From Epiperipatus broadwayi (lineage: Eukaryota > Onychophora > Udeonychophora > Euonychophora > Peripatidae), in the NCBI GenBank assembly GCA_028023455.1, contig JAQFVV010006295.1, forward strand, positions 1,302,001-1,366,000: a stretch of DNA of 64,000 nt, read 5' to 3'. The notes under the pieces are model-generated. The model saw only the letters and a program-made list of their open reading frames with translations. It did not search any database and was not told where the DNA came from. This document shows, piece by piece, positions 23,850 to 37,390 of the stretch (position 1 is the first letter of the stretch; every line of letters begins with the position of its first letter). The position numbers and the translations under genes were made by a program.

Positions 23850-25435
23850 TATCAACATTATAGCAACTCGTTAATGGACATAATTGTTATCAAGCATATT
23901 TACTTTATATAACCAATAATTGTTTTACCTTGTTTGTCACATCGAACACTTTGTAATTCTCAATGGGTAAGTGTACTCAAAATTTTTGTAATCCTTTTAC
24001 TAATAAAGGTTACTTTTGAAAGATAAATATTTCATGGGTAATTATTTGATGGATTCAAAGTAGAAATATAAACATTATTGCCTAGAACAGTTTTGGTAGC
24101 AAAAATAATTTGTGATTAATTAAATAGATTTTAGAACATTAATGTTAAAAGTTAGATGCTAAGTAATGAGACACACATCCACATAAAATACTATGTGTTT
24201 GTGTGTGTGCGTGAATATATAAGTTCATGTTAAATTGAATAAAACTTCATTTAAAACAAATCTATGTTCTTGGTTTAATATAATTAAGAAATGTTGCAGA
24301 AAGGAGTTTGCTGTTAACTGAAAGGAAACCTTTTGATTTCTCTTTGAAATTTTAAAAAGATATGGGAATAGCAAAATTCTGATGTCTATTCCATACATTC
24401 ATGCTGTTGCAAGAGTCCTTACTATGTACTTATTCATGTAATAAACAAATATGTATGGACTGTTTATCAATAAACATTATCCAGTGTGATGAATTTGTTA
24501 ACTTTTGTTTAAGATTAAAAAATATATTTCTTTTCAGTTGCTTGATGACTTTTAACTGAAATGTAGTGGAAGTTTCTTGAAGACAGGACAAATGTGTGGG
24601 TGTGATCTTTTTTTATATTAACAATCATGACAGAAAAAAAACTATGTTATGACATTCCCAAAAAGTTGTAAAATTGAAAGCCAAAGTAGCAGTTGGTAGC
24701 CAAAAATGGGGGACAACAACTAAGAACCCAAAATACAATTCAATGCCAAATTTTTATTCATGTACATTATTTTAAAATGAAAGAAAACTGTATGAATTGA
24801 AAAAATTGTTCTAATGTTAAATAGAATATTATTAGACTTTGTAAAGTTAGAAAAAAAGGTGAAGAGATATTTGATTTAAAACATGGACAAATAGTTTACA
24901 TACATAGTAAAAAATTTAAACATGAAAATTTTGAATGTTAAAAGAAAGTTTATATCTTAACAAAGAAAAAAAAAAACAGTTTTAAATAGGAATAAATTAT
25001 TAAATAATGGTTATAATTATAAATAATTTATAGTGGATTATAAATAGTAATAGATAAGAAATTGTTGGTATTGCTGGATTTGAACGGTTTCATACATTTG
25101 TGGAAGATGTATTAAAAAATTGATTTTTTTTTTAAAAAAAAGGTGAGGTAAGTAGTTATAATAGTAAAATTTATATAATGAAAAGAAATATATGTAGATA
25201 CTAAGAAAATATTATAATGTGAGTTAAAAAATATATACTTATATAATGTTTAGGTGGTTACTGGTTGGAAACTAATTATATATATATATATGTAAATCTT
25301 TGATAATGGCTACAAGGAGGTAGTTGAACATTGAAAATGTGTATTTATATATGAAAGATTATTTGGAACCATTTTTTTTTTAAAAAAAGTTTATTGTTAT
25401 TAATTTTTTATTAATAATAATGACGATTTAAAAAA
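23850..25435. other. AT-rich DNA, no gene seen
   Basis: Simple A/T runs and (TA)n near 25270. The 3' part may already be decayed 5' sequence of the RTE copy that follows. Confidence 0.5.
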
Positions 25436-25439
25436 AAAA

Positions 25440-27890
25440 ATCAAATGGTTTATTATAAATGTAAAGGTATTCGAGGCATACATGAAGTGGAATCCATTAT
25501 AAATAAAAAATCAAAGAACAGTATTATAAAGATTGATGGTATAAGCAAATAGCGTGGCAAGATTAGTTATTCTGAACTAATAGAAGATAGCAAGTATAGA
25601 TAATTTGGGTTAATTCCATGATAAGTTCTCATTTTAAAGAAGAAATAGATGATTTTATATGGATGTATGAAATGCTTTTGATCAGATCAAATGCTTTAAA
25701 ATTGTCACAAGAGACTTTAATTTTAAAATTGGTAAATAACTAAAAAATGAAAATGCTGTGGTTAAATTTGGTTATGATCATAGAAATGAGAGAGGATACA
25801 GACTTGTGAAGTTTATAGAAAAAGAAAAATTATATATTATGAACCCTTTTTTTTTTTTTAGGAAAATGCTAAGCAGAAATGAATATGGAAATATCCAAAT
25901 TAAAGTACAACAGAATTGTATTGAATTTTGACTAATAGAAAATATTTATTTCAAGATTGTACTATTATTACACAATTCATCAATTAATAAGCTGTATGAT
26001 ACTTATTAATGCAAAATAAGAGAGACACAAATTACTACGTTAATATAAACAATTATTATTCTTAATCTTTAAAAATATTTCAATGAATTTAAATTACAAC
26101 TAGCAAATCATGTTAAAATATTAATAGGCTTTGAATATGGTTCAGATTTGACTGCAATCAGTAAGAAGATGATTGATACTTTATTAAGGACTTTAAAAGA
26201 AAAAAAAAAAAAAGCTACTAATAGAAAAGCAGCAATTTAGCAGTAAAAAAATTTTTTGATACAAGAAAATACATAAAAAAAAAAAAAAAGAAGGAATATT
26301 AAAAAAAAAAAAATTTAAATGATCCATTAAGAAGACTTGAATATCTAGATTTTTGCTAAATGATGTGAAAAAGAATAATAATATTAAAAAAATATTATTG
26401 TGATTTGGCAAGGAAAGTTATATAAAATTCTCAAAAGTATAAAATATCTTGATATTGAAAGGAAAGTTATGTTTGCAATATGAAGAAGAGAACTTTCTGA
26501 AATGTATGAAAGAGTTTCATGAAGAATTATATAATAATAAAGAATAAGTAAATAAAGTGTCTCCTACAATTGTTACAATTTTTGGATTGTACAGCATTTT
26601 AAGTAAAGATGTGACACGGTATAATTAAATCTATGAAGAGAAAAGATCAGAAAATGTGATGCAATTATTTTTGCTATCATAAAAGATGAAAAAATAGAAA
26701 AAGTATTGGGAACATTATATACTATATTTTTAAATGATTAAGATGCACCAGGTGATTGGAGGAATGCAGTAGTAATATTTATATTTTAGAAAAGTGGTAA
26801 AAAAGATTAGAAATTATAGACATCAAGTTTCTGTCAATTCTATACAAAATCTTTATCAAGATAATTATAATTTATCTATAATGAACTTAATATTCTAATC
26901 AGCACAACAAATCACATCCAAATATTGAGAGAAGTTATAGAAAGGACTGATGAATATGAATTGTCATTATGATTTGGATTTGTAGATTTTGAAAAAGGCA
27001 TTGAATCCAGTTATATCCAGGATCTTGTTATATTCTGATAAAAAATTATCAAAATACAACAGCAAAAATTAGATTACATGATCATATTAAGAAGGTCAAT
27101 TTTGAAAAGGATATATGATTAGTGAATATATTACTCCAAAACATTTTACAAGACATTTTGTGGAGTAAATGTTTTGTTTCGTTTTTTTCAAAATCACCTA
27201 TATTTTGCAGGTGCTTTGTTTGTTATTGCAAATAATGCTCCAGAATTTCAGGAAAGATTGTGGGAATTGTCAGAAAAAGTTAAAATGCAAGAATAAAGGT
27301 AAATTCTAAAAAGATTAAAGTAATGTTCAATGGATTTTTTCAAAATAAGAAAATAAAGGATAATAATCATGAATTAGAAGGAATTAACAACTCCAAATAT
27401 CTTGATATACCATAGAATCATTTAAACTTGGATGGGATGTGCTTTTAGTAGAAATAATATTAAAAGAAAATGTCTGTTATTTGAAAAGGTAAAGTTTTGA
27501 TAGATGTGCTTTACCAATTATTTTTGAAACTTGGCTACTAGCAATGCGGAAACTTCAGATTGCTCAATGAAGTGTGGAGAGGCGTATGTTTGAACTAACA
27601 AAAAGAGATTATTTATAAATACATGGGTGAGAGAAATTGCAGGTATCCCTGAAATCATGGAAAGAATTAAGAAATGTAGAGCTGAGCTATACGTAGATAG
27701 ACAGTTAAGATTTTAAATTGAATTCCAAAAGATTGTAAAAGATTTACAAAGAGATCACACATGAGATGGATTGGTAAAATAATGAAGAATGCTGGTGTGA
27801 TGGAGATTAGTATAGCTAAATTAAACTTGAAGAGGCTTTCATCCTGCATTGGATCAATAATGCTTGAAAATGATGATGATGATAATTAGG
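25440..27890 (+). mobile_element. RTE-type LINE, nearly full-length but heavily decayed
   Basis: Fragments of the polyprotein can be followed in order through many frameshifts, stops and A-run insertions. An endonuclease part near 25480-25530 reads VESIINKK. Its C-terminus, GYDHRNERGYRLVKFIEK (~25770-25823), is a typical RTE endonuclease segment. An RT entry segment reads PGDWRNAVVIF (~26752-26785). Then ILREVIERTDEYELS (~26919-26963), GFVDFEKG (motif A, ~26978), an ENSIDYNELEGINNSKYL-like segment, a WLLAMRKLQ-type remnant and the C-terminal sequence near 27640-27840 follow. The 3' end is (ATG)n at ~27870-27885, like the copy at 11700. The ORF at 27667-27849 (-) is a shadow. The copy is much older than 10589-11710. 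Confidence 0.85.
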
Positions 27891-27894
27891 AAAA

Positions 27895-28577
27895 TAATTT
27901 TGGCTTAGAAAAAAATAGTAATAATTGCTTTTAAATTTCACACAATATATAACTTGCTTTATTGATTTTTTTTTAAAAAAAAAAAAGAAAAAAAGATTGT
28001 TTTTGAAGGATAATAAATTTAAGCCTTTTTAAAAAAAAAAATCAGTAAAATGGAAAAAGATATAAAGCATAAATAATAAATTCTATTAGAAAGAATAGGA
28101 TAATACTTCTTGGATAAGGTATTTCTAATTACTTAATTAAGAATGTTAATTACATGGATAGTTCTAGTTTTTTTTTTTTATTGTTAAGGAAAATTAGATT
28201 GCTATGTGGGACAAAAATATAGAAAAAAAAATTTTCACTATAAATTCATTAACATTTTATTGCTTGTCCCCCCCCCCCCACTTTTGCTGTTGTACATTAT
28301 TATAAATTAACCATTAGGGAAATGAAAGTCAGTTAAGTTTGAGTATTAGTTCATTCACCAATAGTTATTATATTCTATTGCTGATGACAAACTTCAAACT
28401 TGAGTACCATGTTAAGATTATATTTCTTCATTGAACAGAAAAGAATGCTTAAGTAATAATTGTTTTTAAAATCTCTTGACCTTATTTGCATTTATTCTGA
28501 TGCTCTAAGAAGTAATTTAGTTTTAAATAATACCAGTCTTATGAGCATTATTATTTTTATGAAATGCTGTACTTACC
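27895..28577. other. AT-rich DNA with an isolated poly-C tract
   Basis: A run of C (~28268-28280) is the only contrast; no gene seen. Confidence 0.5.
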
Positions 28578-28585
28578 CTCTGGAG

Positions 28586-29240
28586 CAGCTGTCAACAACC
28601 GGTTGTCCTTGACATAATTTTAATGGTCCACAAAGAAATTCAGATATTATTTAAATTTGCTAAGCTCATTTAATAAAAATTTAAAAAAAAATTTTTTTTT
28701 TTGTTTAAGCTGTTATTCTATGTAAAATAGAACAAGAACATTATATTGCTAATTGATTTGTTACAAAATACTAGTGACTTGCAAAACATTTATTTCAAAG
28801 GCACATATAAATAGTAAGAAAATAAGAATACTGAATTCTGTACAATTGACTAGAGTACTAGACATCAAATTTGACTATAGCACACCTTTGGTAATTGGGT
28901 GAACTAAAACTCAAAAATTTTATAAAGAATTTTGAAGGAAAACACATCTACAAAAATTATTAAATAATAGAATGCTATTCGTTATTAATCTTAAATAATT
29001 TTTGTAGATATGAATTAGTAAATTACACATATAAAATGTAACAAATATGCATTTATACATTCATTTATTTTTATGAAATAAAATGAACATTATATTAACA
29101 AAATAAAACATTTCTTTAATAAATTATAAAACATATAAATATTAATATATAAATATATGTCATACTCAATGCTCATATTAATTCGTATCTTTAAAAATTA
29201 TGATAGTGGTCCGCAATATCTAAAAGATTGCCAACCGCTG
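28586..29240. mobile_element. hAT-like non-autonomous transposon relic
   Basis: The left end CAGCTGTCAACAACC and the reverse complement of the right end CAGCGGTTGGCAATC are imperfect inverted repeats of the common hAT CAGCGGTTCTCAACC type. The flanking octamers ctctggag (28578-28585) and ctctagaa (29241-29248) agree at 6 of 8, as expected for an aged 8-bp target duplication. The 655-bp interior is AT-rich and carries no transposase frame. Confidence 0.65.
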
Positions 29241-29248
29241 CTCTAGAA

Positions 29249-29819
29249 TAAATGAAAAAGAAATCTGCACAAGGTTTTTTTTTTAAAAAAAAATTATAAA
29301 AGTCTGAATAAATTTCCATGAGTTTAGAAAATATAGCAAACCAATTTCTATTTTCAGCTAGCAAAATATAAGAAGAAATAAATGCATGATAAAAATTAAA
29401 CAATTGCACTGAACAATAATTCATAAAATCCAGCATGGACTTTAAGGATAATATATATTAAGGAAATGAACCACAATTTAAAATGGATCTAACAAATCAT
29501 GAACTGTGAGTGACTGATTATTTTTAAAAAAATTAAAGACTGATTAATATACTTCCTCTTCCTTTATTTTTGTTTAATATTTACATGTTAATGTTTTAGA
29601 ATACTAGATTCAAGTATTTTACAATAAGAAATAAGTTAATATTTAAAGTTAATCATGATATTTTTAGTAATATTATATACAAATGTGAATGTTATTATGG
29701 TAAAAGAGAAAACGTTTGATCAATTGTTTTTTTTGCTAGATATCATTAGATAAAGAAAGGACAGATTTCAAAGATGAAATCTGAAAATTAGTTTTTTGAA
29801 TAAATATAGAAAAAAAAAG
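29249..29819. other. AT-rich DNA, no gene seen
   Basis: Nothing beyond A/T runs is recognised. Confidence 0.5.
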
Positions 29820-29943
29820 AATAAAAAGATTGTCAAGCGTTGATGATTGAGAGATCAGCACAGCTGCCTTACAAGCAGTTGTCCCGGTTTAGCAGGTTCG
29901 CTTCCCGGTCGATGCTATGACAAATGATAAAAAATAAAAAGAT
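29820..29943 (+). mobile_element. tRNA-derived SINE, copy 1, with 11-bp target duplications
   Basis: The element (29831-29932) starts tgtcaagcg, has a tRNA-like head with anticodon stem GCTGC-CTTACAA-GCAGT (loop giving anticodon TAC) and a B box AGGTTCGCTTCC, and ends gatgctatgaca plus a short A-rich tail. The 5' tgtca and 3' tgaca can pair as an acceptor stem. The 11-mer aataaaaagat is present perfectly at 29820-29830 and 29933-29943. The A-box region is degenerate here compared with copies at 31206 and 60552. Retroposition would depend on a partner LINE; which one is unknown. Confidence 0.85.
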
Positions 29944-31185
29944 AACTAATCTTAAAATAAGAGAGTATAAATTGTAATAAACTATTATTTTAAAATAATT
30001 TTATAAAGCTTTAAAATTAGTACCCTAAAGTAGTCTTAAATAAAGTGAAAACAAGATTATAAATCTTCATGTATTTTTATATATTCTTATATGGATAATG
30101 GAAAATAAAAATTCAAATTGATAAAATTATTGCAAATTAATCTGTAAGCCAACTGATAAAATAATTTAAAGTAATGAAAGTTATTATTTGTTATAATATC
30201 ATGTATTTTAGATCTTCATTTTTTGATGTTTATACAGACATGATAAATCAGTTTGCATAGGTTGTAAAAAAGAAGTCTAGAGTTTGTAATATTGAACATG
30301 AATTTTTCTTTGTATGTCTTCTATTTATGATTCATAGTTTTAAAAATGTATCTCTTTTAGTAATCATGTCACATTACTCCTTTGGTCAGGATAACTGTAT
30401 TAGTTAGGAGACTCTTGAGAATTATTTATGTTTCAAATAATTGTGGGTTGCTCTGCTCATGTCTATTGCTTTAAACATGTAATCAATATTAAAAGTTAAC
30501 TTATGTTTTAATGAATGATTAATAAGTAAGTAGTATAGCATGTATGCATGAGATACTCAGATTTATGGATATTTGATATCAATTCTTTTATTCTGATATT
30601 AGCCATGTAGAGAAAACTTATCTTTGTTAAAATGACTTCTGAATTTGAATATGTTGATTATTATTTTTCAGAATGTAAGACTCAATTGTAACTGTTCCAC
30701 ACCATCTTTAATTGTTTTCAGAATTTAATGTATGACATTATATAATGAAATATTTTTCATTTATTAATTTTATATAAAGTTAGGGATAGCTTTTACTTAT
30801 TCATAGTAAATGAGTATTAATTTATGCTATTTCATGACTTAAATTCAAAATGGAAATTGTTTTACATAGGTGTTAAGCCTGTACAATGTATTCTTTGTTT
30901 TGTTATACTCAACATACACATAAAACACTGAAATTAAATATATTCTCAAGTAAGTAAATAATACATAAATTAATTAATTCATTTAAATAAATTTTAAAAT
31001 CTGCTAAATTAAGAAAAAAATTTGTATTCATATTTTATAATCAGTGATGCAAATGTTTAAGTTTAAATTCAAATACTCTTGGAACTGATCTTTAATTGTG
31101 ATTTATGATTATTTTTATAATTTTTTTTATTATATTAATTATTTTGAATATTGATAAATATTTTGGTTTATTTATTTAATGCCTG
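29944..31185. other. AT-rich DNA, no gene seen
   Basis: No feature supported. Confidence 0.55.
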
Positions 31186-31330
31186 AAAAGTACTAGAAAA
31201 CTTGTCAAGCGTTGTTAGCCGAGAGGTCATCACAGCTGCCTTGTAAGCAAGTAGTTGGTTGCAGATGGTTGTGGGTTCGCCTCCTGGCTGATGAAATGAC
31301 ATAAGAAAAAAAAAGTACTAGAAAACTTGT
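31186..31330 (+). mobile_element. tRNA-derived SINE, copy 2, with 20-bp target duplications
   Basis: Box A TAGCCGAGAGGT and box B GGGTTCGCCTCC are intact. The anticodon loop reads CTTGTAA (anticodon TGT), unlike TAC in the other two copies, and ~17 extra bases lie between the anticodon arm and box B. The 3' end is gaaatgacataag plus oligo-A. A perfect 20-bp direct repeat, beginning aaaagtactag, lies at 31186-31205 and 31311-31330. The long unmutated duplication suggests a fairly recent insertion. Confidence 0.9.
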
Positions 31331-31940
31331 GTGAACTCTGAGTTAGAGGGTAAAATTATAGGAATAGCACTCAGAAAAGAAATAGAGCATTAGATGTCTG
31401 TTTATGATTGCTTTGTTTTTATTTTTCTATTTACCATACTCTTCTTTAATTTTTATTATTATTATCAACATAATCTCGTTTATATATTCAGTCAGTCTTA
31501 TTATTTTTGTTTTTTACTTGTATATATTTGAGTATATTTATTTAGTGACACTTTTTCAATTTTTTCTTTGATAGGACATATCTTCATTTCATTTTAGAAT
31601 CAATTGCTAAATTTATATACAGTGTAAATAAAAATATATTACATTGTTAACTCCAATTTTCTTAGGTTTTTTTTAACTAATAAAACCGTAATAGTCTGTT
31701 GATTGAAATCATAGGATATTTTTCTGCTCAATTTATACTTACTTCTTTACTTTTATTTCTTTAAAATTTTAAAATTAGCCACTCTTATTTTTTAAGTAAA
31801 AATTAGAGATAGGAGAATCGTTATTTATATATTTAGAAAATAACCAATAAAAAATATGGGTATGTATATATGGTTTAAAAAGAATAGAAGATGTGTAAAC
31901 CAAATTTTCTGCAAGTATATTAAATGGATTCTAAACCAAT
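31331..31940. other. AT-rich DNA, no gene seen
   Basis: No feature supported. Confidence 0.5.
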
Positions 31941-31944
31941 GACT

Positions 31945-32110
31945 ATGTCACTTATTGCAAGCTTTAGAAAACAGTAGATACCAGATGATAGTACTTAATG
32001 AATCCCTATCCAGTGCTGGGAATATTGTATAGGACAGTATTGGATAAGGTGTATTAAGCACTATTATTTGGCATATTATTTGGTTACTAAACCTTACATT
32101 AGGTCATATA
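31945..32110. repeat. Foldback member of an unnamed repeat family (F3)
   Basis: The two halves are imperfect inverse copies. The left half contains gcaagctttag, accagatgatagtacttaa and gaatccctatccagtgct; the right half contains cagtattggataaggtgtatt, ttggcatattatttggttac and accttacattagg. The right half also matches 32440-32520 directly. No coding potential. Confidence 0.65.
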
Positions 32111-32279
32111 GTAAAAGAAAAAAAGAATGCTATTGAAATAATGTGTAAGCTGGTATTGTGTTATTTTATTGGTTTTACACTAATTCTGGGCTTAAAATAA
32201 AGGAATCTGTAGTTAACTAAGATATCATAATACATAGATACTGAAATGATTTCTAATCTACATGACTATATTGGCAAGT

Positions 32280-32530
32280 TAGCTTAAATTGAAGTCTATT
32301 TTATTTGGGCTGATAGCTTGGCAGTAAAGCTGAAAAAAATGATGATTGCATTAGGTCTTAAAAGTTTGGGTGCACTGTTCCAAGATCTAAAACTCCTTAC
32401 TGATGAAAGCATAAGCTACAAAGTAGTCTGGTGATAATTGGACAGGACAGCAGTGGATAGGGATTTATTAAACACATATCTGGCATTTATTAGTTATTAA
32501 AGCTTGCATTACTTGGATATCTGTGGTGAA
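32280..32530. repeat. F3 family, second member
   Basis: Contains ccaagatctaaaactccttac, tgatgaaagcataagcta, gacagcagtggatagggatt and aaagcttgcattacttgg. It aligns with 59160-59310 over its whole length and with the arms of 31945-32110 over its 3' part. Function and superfamily unknown. Confidence 0.6.
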
Positions 32531-32539
32531 AAGATTGTA

Positions 32540-35500
32540 CTTTTGAGCATGTCCCATTGAAGAATTTTAATGTTGACACAATATTTCCAGAAGATTTTAC
32601 AGTGGGGGAAAATATCATAAATCATTCATTTTGCAACTATGTTTGCTCTGAAAGTAGTCTTTAAAAAAAAAAAAAAACATGAAATGGTACAAAGATGATG
32701 AATATTATAATAGCATTGTATATCTTTGTATACATTATAATATTCAAGCATGTTTATGCATGCACTATATTTCACACGACTTATATAATTGCACTTCTTG
32801 GATTTCTTAAGTGTAAATTTTTTCATATATTCAGCTATTGAAAATATTTTCATTATAATCAAGAGAAAAATGGGTATTTTTAAAAAAATTTGATTTTTAA
32901 CTATTAATTGTAAATACTGAAGTTAATTAAGAAACAGTTGGGTTATTTTAATTAACTTAATTAAAATGCTGCTAAGATGAAAAAAATATTATTGTTTAAA
33001 GTATGTTCGGAATATTTTGTATGGTTTAATAATTTTTTTCATTTCTAGAGAAACGGTTTCTGATTTTTAAGTGAAAGAAAATTATTAAAACTGCTGCTTT
33101 TTTCTCTTTGCTACTGAAGTCTTGTTTTCATTGATTCATTACGCAAACTGGGGGGGGGGGGTATTTAAAAGTAAAATTTCTTTTATCTTTGTATATGTGC
33201 GTGTGTGTTGTAAATCAAAACTTCTTCCAGACTTATTTTTTAATCAATAGAATCATATTATTTAACAATTACATTAGTACAGGACTTTACCCAAAAATAG
33301 AGAGTTATGACTATTTGATAATCATTGTTAATGGGAGTTTGCCATCCTCGTAATTTTTTTATTTTTGTCTTTTTTTTTTTTTTTTTATGATTATATTTGA
33401 TTTATAATATACCATAAAATATTTAGTGTCTAAATTTGATTATTTTCTTTGATGTCATGGATCTTCCTATAAATTTGTGAGTTCACCATAGCCTTTTTAA
33501 TTTTTGCAACAATGTTGTCGTATGATTTTGTAGATGATTATCAGATGCTCTATTCATATAGCTATGCCCCTTTTTTTCAGTATCTTCTATTATTATTATC
33601 ATCATCATCATTTATTTGTTGCTTATTCTGGTTTTTTTTTCATAATGTGTTAATATGGTCTTTTAATCAACTTCAATATTTCCTTTTCTTTTTCATTATA
33701 TGGTTTTAATAATTTCCATAATAAAATATAAGACTTTTTAAATTTTATATTACTTTATTAAATTTTTTTCCTAAAAAAAAAAAAAAAAAAGATGGTTAAA
33801 TTATTCAAATATGTAAAATTTATATGCATATACAAGCAATATTGTTTAGAACATATATTCATATTGTGTACTTATAATAGCATGAATCACAGTATCATTT
33901 TTTCTGAATATTAAGCTCTTAATACCTCTGATTTGAAATTTTATTTATCATTATGGAAATTTATGGCAGCTTTGTATAAGATAATAGATTTTGTAAATTA
34001 TACATACTGATCTTTAATTAGAATGCTGTTTAAAAAAGTAAGAAAATAGCTATTTTTATAAGATGATTATGTTTTTGTCAGAGTATTATTTTCTTGAGGT
34101 TGAAGCATAAAAATGCAATATATTAATAAATATTTTAATTTATATTTTAAAACAGCTGCTTGTCAAAGAGAGATTTTAAGAAATATATATTGCTATTGAT
34201 TTTAAATTCTAAAAAATGTACCACATTTGTTAAATCATTAAAGATAAAAATGTACCCTTCTGCTTGAATTTAATTTTTTGTTATTTAAAAGAAATCATTA
34301 TTATTATTTTTTTGTTTTAAAAGATTTTTTTTAATGAATTATTTATGTAAAATTTCAAAATTTATATAAAGATTGAGAAATATAAATTTACCAACACACA
34401 TTTTTAGATATATACAACAATTATCACTTTACACAGTTTGAAAAAATTTATAAAATTTTGAATAAGTCAATGATGCTTAAATAAAATTTAATTTCATCTT
34501 TAAATATCACATTTTCAGAGAATAATTTATTTAAATTCTTTTTATAAAGTGTATATATATGTACAGAAATATTTGAAATACTTCTTGTAGTATTCAAAGT
34601 TGTGAATACCCCATGGTAAACAGTTTTGTAATTAATAAAGTTTAGTTTGAATGTGATATTTTATAACATTAAATTATTATGAATTATTATTTAATTTTGA
34701 AATGTATAATTAAAAACAGTTGTGTATTATAGTTTATAAATTTATTTTGGTTTTGTTTTAATAAACATTTTGTTTTTAATTTTTTTTTTTTTTGCTTTTA
34801 TGAAAACCATGATGAAACTAAGATCCACTTTGTCACGTTTTTATGATGTTTGAGGATATCTCATGAAACCCAATTACAAAGTGCAGTAGTATAAATGTCC
34901 GCTCAAATTCAATACATTTTACTCCAGTAAAAACAAAAAAGATTTTTTGGAATATTGTGGAATTATCAAACTTGAAAAGGCAAACCTTGGAGATAGCCTG
35001 CTTATATGTCAAATTTTGTTTCTGAACAATATTTTATTATCAAGAAATATTTGAACACTATATTTGATAGTGATTCACTTCAATAATTTTAACATAATTT
35101 CACATCTGTTTTACTATTCCTGAAAATAAAATTTTCACTCACTAGTTCAGTAATCTGTGATTTTAAAAAAAATTAAAAATTAGAAAGTTATGAATTTCAT
35201 GTGTATATTACTTGCTTATATAGCAGCCACTAATTTCTTATTTTCTACAATCAGTCAGTGACATTATGAGAATTGCAGAATCAGCATTTGAAATAATTAT
35301 AATGCATTCCTGTGTGAATTTGAAAATTAAAATTTCATTGAAAATGATCCCAGTGTGCAAAGTTAATGTTGCAATAATTTTTGCAAGCCTAAAAGAATCT
35401 ATGAAGTGCTTACTTTTATATGATAAAATGAAAACAATTGATTTTTAAAGAAAAATGAAGCTAGTCAGATATTAATAGTTAAATAGGAATAAGAATTTTA

Positions 35501-36030
35501 TGCTATAGCTATTTGTATTCATGAAACTCTAAAATTACATTCACGGTATATGATAAATATTTCATGCAAATATTGACTCTTTACAAAGACTTTAGCAAAA
35601 GATCTGCAAAAAAGAGTAGTAGAATAGTCATTTATTACAAATTAAAAGCAAATCATTTCATGACTTCTTTTAAGCTTGGAAGAATTGCTACCACCATGAA
35701 CTTTGCACTTTGATGCCATTATAAATGAAATTTAATTTATCAATTTACAGTGCATATGAAGAAAATAGCTGCTGTTGTCTATATAGACAAGTATGTTAGA
35801 AACTTAATATTATCATAAATTTTCATGTCAAAATCAGTGAAGAAAAAGTATGTTTTTATTTTATTTTTGAGAATGATTGGTGAATACATTCACATGGTCT
35901 AGGTTTGAATGTAGTACATACTGCAAGTGTATGCTTTCTTTCAATTTACTATTTGTTACCTTTTTCATCACTGCATCATTCTGTTTTTTGTTAATTTTTT
36001 TTGACATTTTAATGTTAAATTAAATGTATT
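32540..36030. other. AT-rich DNA with an isolated poly-G tract
   Basis: A G run at ~33151-33162 and many A/T runs are present. Short ORFs (for example 33512-33709, 35266-35448) are compositional and have no recognisable domain. Confidence 0.55.
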
Positions 36031-36034
36031 GTAG

Positions 36035-36058
36035 GTATATATATATATATTTATTACA

Positions 36059-36093
<35 letters not shown>

Positions 36094-36100
36094 ATATATT
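36035..36100. repeat. (TA)n microsatellite
   Basis: Long interrupted TA run. Confidence 0.9.
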
Positions 36101-36309
36101 CTAATGGGATTTCCTTATACTTATATTTTAAAACCCTACTACTCAAGTGGAGAAGTAAATATGATCAATATTTACATATTAACCATACCCACAGTCAAAC
36201 TGAGATTGAATACAAATATACAAACTGTGGTTACCCTTACAGACCATGGCACAATCTCCATGACTGCAAGAAGCAAGATATATCTCCTGAACATATTTAT
36301 AATGTATTA

Positions 36310-37390
36310 TAATGGGATTTAATCCTGAAGGGACCATCCAGCCTGACAGGACACCAGGAGATGACTTTATCAAGCCTCAGGGACTTGAACCTTTGGTTTG
36401 TTATTGAAACAATGAGACCACAATAATGCAGACTATCAAAATAAGATTATTTATTTAAACCCATAGGCATATTAGGAGAGAGAGAAAGAAAATCAAACCA
36501 CATGAATAATTTACAAGATATTTTTTAAAAGATAAAGAAAAACATATGAAGAATTATTTAAAAATATTAAAAAAACACACAATATAAACATTTATTTAAA
36601 ACAACAATATGTTAACAATCATATCACTTATTTATATAAAGTTAAAACTTCACACAAGAAATGAAATTCAAAAGTTCACACTAGAAATGAAATTAAAAAG
36701 GTCACCTTAGTCATGAAATTAAAAGTTCTGTTTATTATGTCTAGACATATTTACCCAGGTTTTTAATACAGTATCTGGGTGATCACCCCCTGTTTTTTGA
36801 TCCTGTCAGATTTATAGTGGGCTTCGGTTAGTAGTAGCTGGATGCTTCTTCCTGACTCAGCATACTACTGCAAGGTCTGGTTCCATAGATTTAGTTTATG
36901 GCAGGTAAAATATTGGCACAGGCAAATCAGAGATAATATTCTGTGTCTGGCTGTTGGTGTTCAGTAGACGGGCAGTGGAAAATGAACAACACTAATCTAA
37001 CAATGCATTTTTCTATTACAGTAACTGTATTGATTCATCTTGCTAGACTCAGTCGTTTATGGCAAAGTTTGCAAACTCTTCAGTGGATTGCTTGTCAAAT
37101 TTCTGAAGACTGCCCCAGTTGCCTACTGACCTCTCTGGTAACTTTTTTGTCAATTCTCGATGGATCTTTCTAGACTCCTCTCATCAGTTTTTCCCCCCCA
37201 AAAAAACCTTTCTCTCTTTTTATCTCCTGATTCGGTCCGATCTTTTTCCTTTTCTTTCCTTGACTCCACCCACTGCTCGACTTTTTTAATCACACTATCA
37301 ATTTATTTTTATCTTATATTTTTAATTACACAGGATTCTAATAGCTATTGTTCTTTAATCAGTCCAGAATTTATGCCCAGAAACTGATTA
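36310..37390. other. Unclassified block of lower AT content, possibly mobile-element derived
   Basis: Parts (36316-36420, 36730-37000, 37080-37390) are clearly less AT-rich than the window average. On the minus strand a perfect box-B-like GGTTCAAGTCC (36381-36391) follows a weak box-A-like TGGTCTCATTG only ~25 bases upstream, which hints at a truncated tRNA-derived head. A three-unit ~26-bp tandem repeat lies at 36643-36730. The 3' part (37170-37290) is pyrimidine-rich. Open frames (36943-37173, 37160-37387) show no known domain. I cannot find terminal repeats. Confidence 0.35.
36643..36730. repeat. ~26-bp tandem repeat, three units
   Basis: Three imperfect copies of a unit containing gaaatgaaatt(c/a)aaaa followed by g(t/g)tcac. 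Confidence 0.7.

Noticed and set aside
29831-29932. Functional tRNA gene
   Set aside because: Degenerate A box, extra bases before the B box, oligo-A tail and target duplications show a SINE.
36361-36400. LTR retrotransposon primer binding site (complement of a tRNA 3' end)
   Set aside because: The TGG that should start the site is missing at the right distance and no LTR pair was seen.
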